Positions 9,001 through 21,055 are shown, counted from the first letter of the stretch. The stretch: DNA of 64,000 nt from Schizochytrium sp. CCTCC M209059 (GCA_000818945.1 KN805408.1:220682-284681), one strand, 5' to 3'. Notes: generated by a model not told the origin, from the letters alone. Numbers and translations: made by a program.

Positions 9001-12000
9001 TCACTGACCTTGTCACCTCTTCGCAGCTTGCGCAAGCGTCGGGAAGAACTCGCAAACATACTACCATCGTTGCTGCTCTGGCCACTGTCATCCCTTGCGT
9101 GCTCACGTGTAGCTTGTTCCGCACAGAGAAATGAGGAACTTTGCAGACCAAGGTCGAGCGGGTGGTCTGCTTCCAGGCATCGCATGAGTACCAATCGAAG
9201 ACGTCGCAGACGGTGAACTGCCTCGACGTGGTGGCCGCTCGCCCAAATGTACTTTACATACGCAAAGGCCACGCGAGGTTTCACCTTGAACTTGCGCGCA
9301 CGGATGTGAGCACGCCCGCGCTCGCTGGGGGTCACCATGTGAAAACTCATATCTTCCTTGCTAAAGAATTGGAAATCTGCCTTTTCCTCGTCATAGTCGA
9401 GTAATGCAGTCAAACTTCGCGTTCCCTCGGCACGCAACGACATGCCTTGATTGTCAATGTTAGCTCCAATGCCAAGACGCATCAAAGCCTGCAGCGAAAG
9501 ATTCAAAAGCTTTTCTTTGCGCGCAATCTTGGCAAAATGGAGCCAGGTGTCCAGATCGTCAACGGGATCGACAATGATGCTCCGATAAGCAAGAATCAGC
9601 ATGTAGGACGAAGCCGTATTCTGCACGCCTTGCAGCCGTGCCGACCATACGCGCCGCAGACGATTGAGATATAGTTTTGCCTCCTCCGTGTTTTCTTGGC
9701 GCAAAAGCTTCTTGTAATCAAGAATCTCTTGAAGCTCGACCATGTGCTGGACTTGGATGAGATGCGGATACGCACGTCCGTAGCTCTCCGCGACGAGCGA
9801 GGTGAGCGCTTTGTCCAGGATCGTATATGAATGATCGATAAAGGTTTGGGCATGCTCTAACCGGCCTTCATGCAGCGCCAAAATCACATTCAGCGTGCAG
9901 CCATCCGTGCGATTTGTATCAAGATAAGGAACAAACCGAGCAAGGTTTTCCCACTTGCCCAACGCATACGATGCAAGACCACCAATGGTCGCCAGCTTTT
10001 GCGCGTACCACCGAAGGTCTGACTCCGTGCTTTGTTCAGCATTCGTCGCCATATTGCTGCGCTGCGAAATCTCTTGCGAGTACCCCGAGACTTCGGCCAC
10101 CTCGCGATGTTTTGACAATTCTTTTTCGACTTCGTTTGACACAACGCCTGAAAACGCGCCCATGCCCTTGTAGTAGTCGCGAATGTCGCGAGATACCGGA
10201 CTCAAGCTGTCGCCTGCAGCGTCAAAGGGGCTGGTCGCACGCACGGCGCCCACATATGCCTGATCCGGAACGTGTGGGCCTTGGTCGACGGGTGACGAGA
10301 GGCCCACCAACGGCTGTGGGTACGAAGTTGGCGGCTTCCCACCAAGCGAAGAAAAAATTCGGTATGTTGACGCGCTCTTGGCGTTGTCGGGGGCTGGACC
10401 AAAGCTTCCACTCTGGCCAAAGAGCGCCTTGAGCTCGGGCTGGGGCCTTTCGGTAGCGCTCTTTGGCGAACGGGGGCCTGTCACTTCATCTTCGCCATAG
10501 GCTAATCGGAGTGCTCCAAGTCGTGACTCAGAGAGTTCATCGTCCGTGTTGTGGGAAACTACGGATGAAGAGGCGTGCGAGCGATTCCGCATAAGCACCC
10601 CGATGGGCTGGCCGAGCGTCGACGTCGTGCCACCAGGACCCTCGTCCAGAGATCGACGCCGACCCGAGGCATGGTCACCATTGCCCAAGGAAGGATCGAG
10701 AATGGCGAGATGATCCGAGGATCCCCGAAATTTGGGCAGAAAGTGCGACAAGACAGGTGGACGCGGGGCAGAGCCAGGCGAAGACGGCGAAGACGGCGTT
10801 GCATCGGCTCGGGGAGAGTGCGCGCTGTCATCGCGAGGTGACGACGCGACTCGTGCAAGACTTTGATCGATCTCGCGCAGCTCAGCCCAGTGACCCTCGA
10901 GGAGGGACAGCACGGAATTCCACCCTCCGACCTTGTTGAGACAGCGCAGCCGGCCCACCGTCAGATTGAGTTGCTCCTTGACGGGCCACGATGATCTTGA
11001 AAGGCCATCGCGGCTTGATGAAGGTTGGCGGCCGCGTAAATCGCACTCGAGCTGATGCATCTTTTGATCGTATGCCTGCAATGCCTCGTCCCATTTTTGC
11101 AGACGCTCGTACCATAGAGGTTTGACTTCTGTTGTTTCGGAAAAGTGGGATCGCGCAAACAGGACAACTCCAGCTGCAGCGTGATGCATTTCGAGGTTGT
11201 TGTTGATGTTGATGAGCTTTTCAATGCAGTCCTCGGGAACGGTGCGGAACTCGAGCTCTTTAAAGCGCAGCGCCTTGGCGTACGCCTGACAACGTATTGC
11301 CACATCGCTCAATACGCGAAGATCGATGGGCAGCGGCTTGTCATCGTGTTCCATAAAGTCCACAAGACCTAGAAAGACCTGCAAAAGGTCTTTGGGAATC
11401 TTGGGCGACTTCATCGCCAGCTCCATCTGATCGACCAGGCTATCACGCGCATTGCCCTCAAGGTTGTCCCAACAGGAGAGAAATGCGGCGTTAAAGAGCT
11501 CGCGCGCGACGGGGTCATACGTTTCTGCGAGCGCATGGCAGACATAGATGGCCTCAATGGGCGACTGTCGCAACAGCGCGAGCGTGAAGCGTCGCATCCA
11601 CTCAAGCCACTCTGCTTCTGTGCTGATTTGCGCCGTGTGCCATGCGGGCTTGAGCTGGCTCAGATCCATACTGTGCGAACGAATCATGGACTGCGTGCGT
11701 GTCTTGCGCGTCGCACTTTCCTTGAGCGGTTTCTCAAGGTACAAAAGTTCCACTTCGTTTTCCGCGTTGAGCCATTTTGGACGGTCGAGCGCCTGTCCCC
11801 GAAGCACGCGACTCACCAGGGCCAGATAAGACTCAATGGCTGCACCTTCCTTGCCTACGATTCCTGTCGTCGAATGCGGCGATCCTGGCAGCAATAAGAA
11901 GAGGCCGGACGCTACCACTTCGCCAAGGGCCTTTTCTACAAGGGAGACATAGACGGCAAAGTCTTCCTCGAGACGAAAGACAAGAGACTCGAGAGCTTCC

Positions 12001-15000
12001 ATGACGAGAATAAAGAGGGTCCGTTCTCCCTTGTTGCGAGTCACTTGCTCGGCAGCGCTCGCTGTTGAGCTCGAAGCCTCGGTCGCCGAAGATTCGCTCG
12101 ACTCGGGCACAGATACAGAAGCTGCAGCTGCCGCGCTATGCGCTTTGCAATCTTCCAAGGCATGCACGATTGGATGAATAATAAGAGAAGCGTACTCGCT
12201 GACGTTGCATGAGCGAATGATGAACTTGAGCGTGTTTACAGATTTCGCGCGAATCTCCAGCGGGACCAGCGTACTATCAATGAGCGCACACAGCGTCGGG
12301 ATCACGAGATAGAGGTGTTCGTCAATGGCGGATCTGAAGCGTGACAAGACGTGTAACACATGCGTTGAGTCGACAAATTGAAGAGCGTCTCGCTCGCTGT
12401 GCAAAAGGCTGAGCATATCATCAAGCACGGTAGCCATATAGGGCCGCAAGGCGTCCGGCGAAAGAGTATCCACTAGAGTGTCTACGAGATGTACGATGGC
12501 AATCTTGTGTTTTCCGTTCCAGATTTCGTGGTTCAGTTCAAAGATTGCCGCCACATATGGCGTGATGTCGTCTTTGACAATTTTTACGAGAAAGCTCAGC
12601 TCTTGAAGCTTTTTGGAAGTGATGGGTCGGCCATGCAGGCCCGCGCGCTGGATCACGTGGATCAAACGGGGCATGACGAGCGGGAGAAAGAGCGAAAAAT
12701 TTGACTCGAGCGCCCGGAAAACACGATTGATCGCCTCGATGGCCGACATGAGATGCTCTTCGTGCTCCAGCTGACTGCGCGCAAGGACCTTGGACAGCGC
12801 CGTAATGGCGACGCGAGGATAGTACTCGGCGTTCATTTGCACGGCTGACGGAAGGATTGCGCTTGCAGAAGTTTGATCGAGGAGGTCTGCCTGGACCTCT
12901 TCGTCTGCAAGCTGGTCCTGAATTTGCTGGTTGGCTGCGGCTGCTGCATAGGCTGCGGCTCCAGTGAACACCTGGGCACCATTCGTGGCATGCCAGGCAC
13001 TGTTCGCTCCTGCGGCTTCATCGAGGGCCGAGGCCGCAGATGCGCTCTGCGCTGCTGCGGCGCTTGCAGTTGCAGGACCGGTAGCTTTCGTCGCGTCTGC
13101 ACGCGTTCCCGCAGCGCCTGAAACCGAAATCGTAGAGGCCTTCACGGGCGTTTGCGCCAACACGTTTGGTCGATTGGCTGCAGAGGCTGCAAAGCTATGA
13201 TCTCCAGGCTTGCTGCTGAGATTCTCGGCGCCCGTCGAGCGACTAGGGGCTTGATGGAACTGATACAAGGTACTCTGGCGGCGCTTGTTCTTTGAAGTGT
13301 GCGACATGACATTAATTTGCTGGGCCACAACGCGGATCGAGGACTTGCGTCGACCTCGACCTCGTCCGTTTAGAGCACGCGCAGACGCTCTGCGCGCCTG
13401 ATTGCTGCTGCTCGTAAGTGTGTCTTGAAATGTAGGATTTGCCGTTGCCGCGCGACGGTGCGCACCACCTGGAATGAAACCTGGCGGCACACCCGCGACG
13501 TGAGCATTTGTCCCAGTGACCCCAGGTGGTCCCGTCAGCATCATCAGACCGGAGTCCTGACTCTGCTGCGGTCCAGCACTTGGGAAAAGCGCTCCAGAAT
13601 GGCCAAAGTTCGCTCCGCCAAGGGTGCGACGAGCACCGCTTTGGTCGCCACCAAGAATGCTCGACATTTGATCGAGGCCGGACATGGGAAAAGCGTCGGC
13701 AGGTGGCGGGCCCGGTGGCGGAGGTGGCGGAGGCAGAGGTGGGAGACCCGGGAATGCAGTGGACGGAAGATGAGCCGAGGATGGTCGAGGCACTGGACGA
13801 ATGACAGGCGAGACTTCATGTGCTGGAACCGAGGGCTGCGGGGAATGTAAAATAGCAGCTTCATTGATCCCTTTGGAAAGGGAATCATGGCTCTCCTCCA
13901 TTGCGAGGGTCTCGGACGAAGTCCCTGGCACAGGATACAAATCAGACTTGACGAGGTAGGATGTCCGACGAGACCGGGATCCCCAGAGACCACCAGAAGC
14001 TGCTGGCGTTGGTCTCGAGCCGGGAACATCACCCGACTGCCAGCCAGACCGAGTGGTCGCACGGGCTCCAGAAAGTATCGCGGTATCCAGCGGTCGGTTG
14101 TGATCTGCAAACAAAGTGGCAGGGGGCTGCAAGGAGGAAGAGTTTTTCGACAGAGCCCGAAAGGAGCCACTGCCAAAGCCATCAGTAGTGTTAGCAGAAG
14201 CGTGATAGGAGTGCTGCTGGCCGTGACTGTCGAGGTCGAAGCTGCTACCCTCTACAAAACTATCTGTAAAATACACTTCCTCCTCGGGTTCGCTTGAGCT
14301 GTCGTCTGCTTCATCATCGGAATCGACTTTTCTTGCAGCGAAAGCCTGGAGAACTGCAGCTGGAAGGTCGCGACTACCGCCAAAGGCCAACAAGAGCTTT
14401 GGAATGGACGCTGCACTTTCGCCTTCGGGAGAACTTCCGACACCTTCCGCCGCGAGTTGCTGGTGATTCGTAAAGAGCCAGGGGTCGAGAGCGCCGAGTA
14501 CACCATAGGTGATCATCGCTTGCTTGCGAAGTTCTATAGGAGCGCCCGGCATGACCATGGTCTTGAGAATGCTTTGGAGAAGTTGGGGAAAACACAAGTA
14601 AGGCCAAATTGGAAGAGCTGCGTTGCTTGCCATAATGGCAAGCGTGGAGAGTGCTACCTCTCGCTTGAGAAAGGTGGAGGACGATCCGTCATCAAGAATA
14701 GTGACAATTATGGGAAGCACGCGCGCCAAGAGTGGCGAAAGCGTCGCTTCATCACCGACACGTGCAACTTCGCCCAAAGTTGCAAGCATGGCCGTTGCTA
14801 CACCACGATGCACGCGATGAATTTTCGGGAGAAGAGTGTCAATGACCGTGGAAATGTGCGGACGCGCCAGCGCTGGATTCAATGAACGAATGAGGAGACC
14901 AAGCAACATGACCGACTCTTCTCGGTGCTTTGGTTCGACGGCAAAATTCAGCTCATTGAGATGGCGCAAGAGCACCGTGTGCACAGATGGCATAATCCTC

Positions 15001-18000
15001 GAAGGCGCTTGTGATGCGAAGCAACCTAGCGCATCCACTGCGACGGCGCGAACTTCAAAGTTTCGATCGTTGGTCAGCACCATAAAGGAGCGGATAAGTT
15101 CTGGGCTCTGCAAAAGAATTGGGGCGAATCGTTGCGAGAGATCTTCCACCACGTACTGGCGCAACGCCACGTCCTCATCCGTCATGGCCACCATGACGAG
15201 CCGCGCCATGATGTGATGGACAGCATGCATGTCAAGGGACGAAACGCGATCATCATCTGCGAAACGATCCTCCTCGTCAACGACAAAGACTCCATTTGAT
15301 GAGGCTTGCGCATTGGCGGTACTAGAAGTTAGCGGAGGCGTTTGCGACCTTCCTTGCTGTTGCTGCTGTTGCTGCTGCTTTGGCTTTGTGCTGTCCGAAG
15401 CGGCTGAGACATTGTGCGTTGCACCGTCCTTATTACGAGCATCCACAGGAAAGATGCCAGCGTGCGCAAACATGCTCTCCGAAAGTGAGAGTCCTTGACG
15501 AGGGTCTGATCCAGAGCTCTGTGAAGACCTCTTGCTCAATATTCGCGAAGGCGATCCAGATGCAAAGGTTTTACCCGAGACTGCAGCGGCGAGCTTGCAA
15601 GTGGCAGCATGAGCCGCAAGCGCACGCGTGAGCACATAGCCTGCAGCTCGGCATGCTTCCATTCTCACGCGGGGATCCACGGCCTCAAAATGCCGCGCGA
15701 CGAGTGATACGAGAATCGGGATAAGGTCAATGCTCTCAAATTTGAACGTTGACAAGGTCCTGAGAGCTAGAATTTGCATTTGCGCGCTTGGGTCAGTGTC
15801 CGCGTACTGCTCCTTTTCCGATTTTTGCTTTAAGACGTTGGAGTTCACGGTCGTACCGGTGTTGGCCCAAAAATTTGCGGCCCTCCACTTGAAGTCCTTC
15901 CAGACTTCCCGCATAGACGAACCATTGTCCGAGGTGCGCGAGTCCGCACGAGCGGAGCGGTGAGACGCGCTTGCGTGCGACGCGTTTGCAGCGCTTTCTC
16001 GTCTGGAAACATACGAGCTGAGGGTCTCGGTCTCGAGTTGGTTGTTAAGGGCAAGCTTGCGCGTGAGCTTGAACTGCTTTTCTTGGACGTGCTGCTGAAA
16101 AGCGCGGTTTTTCTTGCCACCGCGGACCGCGGAGACAGACAAAATGGCCGTCACTTCCTGAAGAAGGCGAGCCTGAAGGACAATGGCGTCGTTGGCCAGG
16201 GTGTCGGTGAGAACAGCTAGCGTGGCGACGAGGCCTTCGCTGAGACCGCCACCGAATAAATAGGGAATGAGGGCGCGGAGGGGTTCATTAGAACCGAGAA
16301 CGCTTACAACGTCGTGGGACTGCAAAAGCAGGCGCAGACAGTAAAGTGCCTCGGGGCAAAAGGGCCATTTGGGTGTGGCCGTGAGGCCGTCGCGAATGGT
16401 TTCGATGACTTGCAAAAGGTGGCTTTCGATCATTGCAGAGGCCTTGTTGAGCGTGCTCATTTGGCCAAGAGCGCGAAAAGCTGCCGGGCGGCTGCTCACG
16501 CGTGCGCTCTTTGCGGATTCGTCAGTGTTTGTTGTGCCATTCGCAGATGAATTGGAAGTAGTCGAAGCCGACGAAGGTAGCACTGGGGACGAGATGGGAG
16601 GCGTTGAAGAGGGTGGCGGGGGTGGTGGTGTCGATGGCATGCTGCTGCTATTGGCTTTGCCCCGGTCCCAAGTCGCGGTTAAGCGATGTTGCCCTGCGGA
16701 AGATGTGGAAGTGGCAGCTAGGCCTTGACCTGATCCCGAAGTCGGAATTCCTGCGTTCATGGGCGATGAACTTGCCGACGAAATGAGGTAACGAAGACTT
16801 TGTGAGAGGAAAACAGCAACCGATGACGGATCTGGACAATGCAGCGCCAATCGAGGGAGAATCATCATGACAGTTTCTCGCACGAGCGGGTCGCTATGGA
16901 ACCGCACATCGGGAAGCCAAATGCACTGGTCAAAAATTTCATCGAATCGAAAGCGTATGAACTCTCCCGTACACTCGCCAATTAACTCGTAGAACCCTAG
17001 CAAAGCGCCATGCAAGGCCGCAGCATTGCGAAAGTTCTGTCCACTCGAATGCGAGGAAGCAGATGGGCCTGCATCACCATTTGCACCGGGGCCAGCACCT
17101 GCAGCAGCACCCGCGCCAGCCGCATGATCGTGGTGGTGGTGATGCAATGCGTCCCCCGATGCTGTTGATCCATTTCCGCTGCCGCTGATGAAGCCAAAGA
17201 GGCTGCTTGGCTTGCTCCCCGCAGCGGCTCGCTTGAGCTTCGAGAAGCGACGACTTCGTGGAGATGTGACACCGCCTCTAGACCCCGTACTGGCGCTGCG
17301 AGCGCCAGAAAAGGATCCGTATGGGTCTGGGAACTGTTTTCTCGCGAGTTCCCAAATGTCGTTGTACAGTTTATATTTTTGACGCGCCTCGCGCTGTGCA
17401 ATGACGCGTAGTGCGTAGCGAAGGGCAATGGAGGCCGTAAAGCGGATACGCAAGTGTTTGTCGCACAGTGCGCTGTAGATACTGCCAAAGAAGTCTTCGC
17501 TATGAATATTAAACAGTGTTGGCGCATTGAGGGCAAACTCTTTGAGCATGAGCACGGCGGCCAAGCGCTTCATTTCATGATTCGTTTTGGCGTTGAGCCA
17601 GGCGATAGCCTTTTTGGACTCTCGCTCGACAAAAAAGGATGTCACAGAGGCTGGACCGGTAGCCAAGGTTCCGAGCACGTGACATGCAGATTCGAGCGCC
17701 ACGAGGCCAGCGTTCTTGTCCGAGGAAGGAATGCGGCCCGAGGCTTCCTGCTGGACGATGCGTGTTAAAAGGTTTATGACCACTACCTGTATGTTTCTAT
17801 TTTTCACCTCTGGGTGAGCCATGTGAACGATTTCGTTAATAAGGATCGTGCACGCAAGACTGTCTGTGGAGCTCGAGGTTTTCTTCCATACCTCCATTTG
17901 AGCAATGACAGTTTTCAGAACGCGAGCAAAGCTCTCGCTTGACCGGCTGCGACTTTCTTGCTCCAAGTAGCGCCGCACGCGCTTTGTCGCGATGATGCGG

Positions 18001-18425
18001 TCATCTTTGTTTTTGGTGCGGAGCGACTGCAGGTGAAGAGGCCAAGACAAAGCGTTAGTATATTATTGGGGTTGGTTATTCGTGCCTCCCACTAGCACCA
18101 CCACCACCACCATTTCTTCTTCTTCTTCTTCTTCTTCTTCCTCTTTGAGAACAAGCTCTTGATCTCTCGCGACACGTGCGTTTCCCATGCCGCCACTATT
18201 CTCCTAAGCGCTCCACCTGCGTGCGGCCTTGCGGCCTCGACCCCGGCGGGCCTGCGTGGTAGTGCGGCAAGGGACCGGCACGGGTTGAAGGCCTCGTGTC
18301 GAATTCACAATTTTCCCCCCACCTTGTCCTCTCCAGACGTCTCTGCGACGGGAAACTCACGTCGAGGGTCTTGCGCAGCGTCTGCTGGCCCTTGTCGTTG
18401 ACCTGCTGCGACTGCCGCAGGTTCA

Positions 18426-18426
<1 letters not shown>
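6093..18426 (-). CDS. TOR: Target of rapamycin (TOR) protein kinase, 2 exons
   Basis: Coding exons are 18426-18361 and 18026-6093, about 3999 residues. HEAT repeats fill the N-terminal half. A FAT domain lies at roughly 2450-3380. An FRB domain lies near 3445-3545 (ELIRIAVLWHEKW, AWDLYYGVFRQI). The PIKK kinase domain follows, with GLGDRHPSNLML and HIDFGDCFE (DFG Asp about 3796). The protein ends with a FATC of about 33 residues closing in GWSACW. TOR governs growth and translation in TORC1/2. Known TORs are about 2400-2550 residues; this one is longer because of Ser/Pro/Gln/Gly-rich insertions between HEAT repeats and inside FAT. The long frame opens only with a non-ATG codon at 18050; the spliced 22-codon exon supplies MNLRQSQQ and a helix that joins to LRTKNKDDR. 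The gene is divergent from the NEL-domain gene. Confidence 0.93.
18027..18360 (-). other. Intron 1 of TOR with TACTAAC branch point
   Basis: On the minus strand the donor is CTCGAC|GTGAGT. The acceptor is a pyrimidine-rich stretch ending CACCTGCAG|TCG at 18027. About 30 bases upstream of the acceptor is TACTAAC, the canonical branch-point sequence. The intron is 334 bp in phase 0 and carries (TTC)n and (CAC)n tracts near 18095-18145. Confidence 0.82.
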
Positions 18427-18456
<30 letters not shown>

Positions 18457-18776
18457 GCCGCGCGTGGGTCTCCGGGAGGATTTTCTTGCTCTGCGCCGCC
18501 TCGACTTCGCGCGATGACATTCTCCACTTGCGGCGCAGGGCGCAAAACCGAAATCCCCGCCCTCGAAAGTGAGTATACGCGCCGCAAGTGACGAGGCGCT
18601 GCGGCGGTCTGATTTTACAGCGTCGTACGCGCGAGAAGAGGGGCAAAGCCCGGAAGACCGCGAGCCGGACGCCCGATTGATTCCTTTCGCGGCGGCAGAG
18701 TCAGAGTCGGAGCTTCCCAAATCCGAATCGAGAAACCCGCGAGCTGGCCGAGGCCAGGAACTCGCCAACGGAGAAG
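18427..18776. promoter_or_regulatory. Shared 350-bp region between TOR and NEL-gene starts
   Basis: This region separates the TOR ATG (18426, minus) from the NEL-gene ATG (18777, plus). A (CCG)n run of about nine copies (18436-18462) lies directly upstream of the TOR start and would be GGC repeats in its 5' leader. No TATA box is evident. Both 5' leaders and both promoters must fit here. Confidence 0.6.
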
Positions 18777-21020
18777 ATGCTCGTCCACACGGCGCGGACG
18801 TCCACGACGAAGCGGGACACGGACGCCTGGCTGGAGAGCGAGGGCGGACCCGGGCTCGCTCTGGCGCTTGCCGGGTGCCGCAAGTTCTGGGCCGACGACG
18901 ACAACAGCAACGACCAAGGACCCAAGGCGGGCGAAAACGCCAGCGACGCCCAAGGGCTCAGGGGCGGGCGCCAGCGGACGCTCATTGTAATTCCGCCAAA
19001 GTGGCGTGAGGTGGCTGTCCTGGCGCTTGGCGAAACGCGATTGCCACGGCTCGACTTTCGCTGCTCTGTCATTTTGACGAGTTGTCCCAAACTCGAACGT
19101 GTAGACGAAGGATGCACCGTGAATGGGGACCTGACCATCGAGCATTGCAACGAGCTCGTCGAGTTGCCGCCAAATCTAGCCGTCTACGGCTCGCTGACCA
19201 TTCTTCGCTGCGCCAAGTTCGCGCGCCTCGGCCCAGGAACCTTTGTATCGGGGGACTGCCGCATTCAGGGTTGCAAAGCCTTCCAGCACCTCCCCTCAGA
19301 GTTCAGAATCGGCGGAAATTTGGAGTTGAACATGTTGGACGAACTCGAGACGCTTCCTCGTGATCTTGCGATAGGGGGGCGTGCAATTTTTTCCTATGGC
19401 CCGACGCTGGCTCTCCGCACAGACGAAGAAATTCTCGCGCGGACAGCTCCCGATCGAGTCAAGAGCGACATGGTAAGAAAACTGCAAGTACCTACGCATC
19501 GCCGAGCCGTCGTGGCAGGAAGCTTGCGTGCTCTCGGCTGCAAGCGGCTTGAGCTGGGCGAGAATTCGTGGGTAGGCGGGTCGCTTTGCGTCGCTTCCGA
19601 GGGCGGGCCGACGGGCCTGCTGGGTTCGTCGACAATTCCATCCTCGCGACTTCTTCCCTTTTCAAGACTATTTGTTGGTGGAAATCTATATCTTGAAGGT
19701 CTAACCGGCGCCGCCGAGCTCTCGGAAAACTTGAATGTACGCGGCGAATTTGTCGAGCTACGTTCCTGCTGGGGCGTCTCTCACCTTCCCTCAAGTTTGT
19801 TCGACGTGCGCAGTGCGATGAAACCGCTGTACATTCGTCTTATAGGAACTGGTCTTCGCGGAGGCGCTCTTGATGTCGTTCGCACCATGCAGGTACCTCA
19901 CGTGAACGTGGAAATTTCGGGTGCTCAGCTCGAGGAGCTTGCGGCTGCCGCGCAGCAGACCAGCAAGCAGCTCGCGCAACAAGAGCTCGCGGAGCATATT
20001 CGCAATTGGCACCCAACACTTCATCTCGAAGTTGACCCGGCTTATCAACGAGGGCTCCAGCTCTTCCTCGCCAAACTGAGGAGCTCCAAGGAATACACCA
20101 ATAAGGAGCTCCGCGTCGGCCTCGTGCGCCGCGTGCGTGAAGCATTGGAGCTGCTAGCTCAGGAAGATCTTTCTACGCGTGCCGAGTTACTCTTACGCGT
20201 GTGTGATAGTGTCGACAGCTGCGGAGATAAGCCTATCTGGGCACTGAACCAAATTTGCGCTCTGGCCGCCATCATTAAAGCTCGCAGGGACGCTGACGCG
20301 CTTCGCGAGGTGGGACGAGCCATCATGCGGCTTGGAATTGTACATGACTTTGCAATGCGCAAAGTGACAGCGCTGGGTCCGAGTGTTGACGAGGTGTGCG
20401 TTTATTTGAGATACGAAGTCGATCTTCGTGAGCGCCTCGCGCTTCCTGTATCAGCGGTGGAAATGCTGTATCCTCACTATGTAAACATCGGGCCAGAAGA
20501 TCTTGAGGCAGCCGCACGCGCTGTGGAAGCCACTACGGAATCCTCTTTCCAGCAATGGCTCTCTGCTTGGGATGAGTGGCGTCGGTTCCTGCGTTGGCAG
20601 CAAGTCATTCCTTATGATCAGCTGCAATGTGCTGATGCTTCTTTTCGATTCTCGGGAGCATGGTCTCGCGCAGTTGTGCTCCGTGGCGAAGAGTGCGGAT
20701 ATGACGAGGTCGCCGAGTATTGGGAGCGCACAGGGCTAGATCTTTTCACGAATGCGCGAGTTGATGCACAGACGTTATTTTGCGGGTTGTCACGTGCGCC
20801 CGGCCCGTCTGAGTCCTTGTGTCTGCAGCCCGTGGGCGGAGACATTATGGCAGAGGATGCAGCAGAGCAAAGAGACATTGATGCGGCCGAATCCGCGTCA
20901 TTCGCGCGACACCGCGCGGAAACAGGGGGCAGTGGCCGTCGTCGCAATGCTCTGTACCGCCTCTGGACAAGCATCTGTTCCATTCTTCCTTCGCGCAATA
21001 ACAGGGCTCTCTTGGTATGA
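18777..21020 (+). CDS. Leucine-rich-repeat protein with NEL-type E3 ubiquitin ligase domain
   Basis: The gene has one exon and encodes 747 residues from ATG 18777. Residues about 85-345 hold degenerate LRR-like repeats of 20-24 residues with the pattern V-x-G-x-L-x-I-x-x-C-x-x-L-x-x-LP (for example VNGDLTIEHCNELVELPPNL). Residues about 400-615 match the bacterial NEL ligase fold in order and spacing: DSCGDK (Cys482, Asp484, the catalytic Cys-x-Asp), an LREVGRAIMRLGI helix, VDEVCVYL (538-545), and FQQWLSAWDEWRRFL (591-605). NEL enzymes take ubiquitin from an E2 onto the Cys and pass it to substrates bound by the LRRs. No TM or signal peptide is evident, so it is probably cytosolic. The C-terminal 130 residues are not recognised. 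There is no adjacent mobile element. Transfer from bacteria is inferred. Confidence 0.85.
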   Translation: MLVHTARTSTTKRDTDAWLESEGGPGLALALAGCRKFWADDDNSNDQGPKAGENASDAQGLRGGRQRTLIVIPPKWREVAVLALGETRLPRLDFRCSVILTSCPKLERVDEGCTVNGDLTIEHCNELVELPPNLAVYGSLTILRCAKFARLGPGTFVSGDCRIQGCKAFQHLPSEFRIGGNLELNMLDELETLPRDLAIGGRAIFSYGPTLALRTDEEILARTAPDRVKSDMVRKLQVPTHRRAVVAGSLRALGCKRLELGENSWVGGSLCVASEGGPTGLLGSSTIPSSRLLPFSRLFVGGNLYLEGLTGAAELSENLNVRGEFVELRSCWGVSHLPSSLFDVRSAMKPLYIRLIGTGLRGGALDVVRTMQVPHVNVEISGAQLEELAAAAQQTSKQLAQQELAEHIRNWHPTLHLEVDPAYQRGLQLFLAKLRSSKEYTNKELRVGLVRRVREALELLAQEDLSTRAELLLRVCDSVDSCGDKPIWALNQICALAAIIKARRDADALREVGRAIMRLGIVHDFAMRKVTALGPSVDEVCVYLRYEVDLRERLALPVSAVEMLYPHYVNIGPEDLEAAARAVEATTESSFQQWLSAWDEWRRFLRWQQVIPYDQLQCADASFRFSGAWSRAVVLRGEECGYDEVAEYWERTGLDLFTNARVDAQTLFCGLSRAPGPSESLCLQPVGGDIMAEDAAEQRDIDAAESASFARHRAETGGSGRRRNALYRLWTSICSILPSRNNRALLV

Positions 21021-21055
21021 GAGAAGAAGAACAATGTATAAATGTTTTTGTTGTT

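Noticed and set aside
18427..18768. TOR N-terminal extension upstream of MNLRQSQQ
   Set aside because: The frame is open but begins with a non-ATG codon and is Arg/Gly-rich with no similarity to TOR N-termini; treated as 5' leader.
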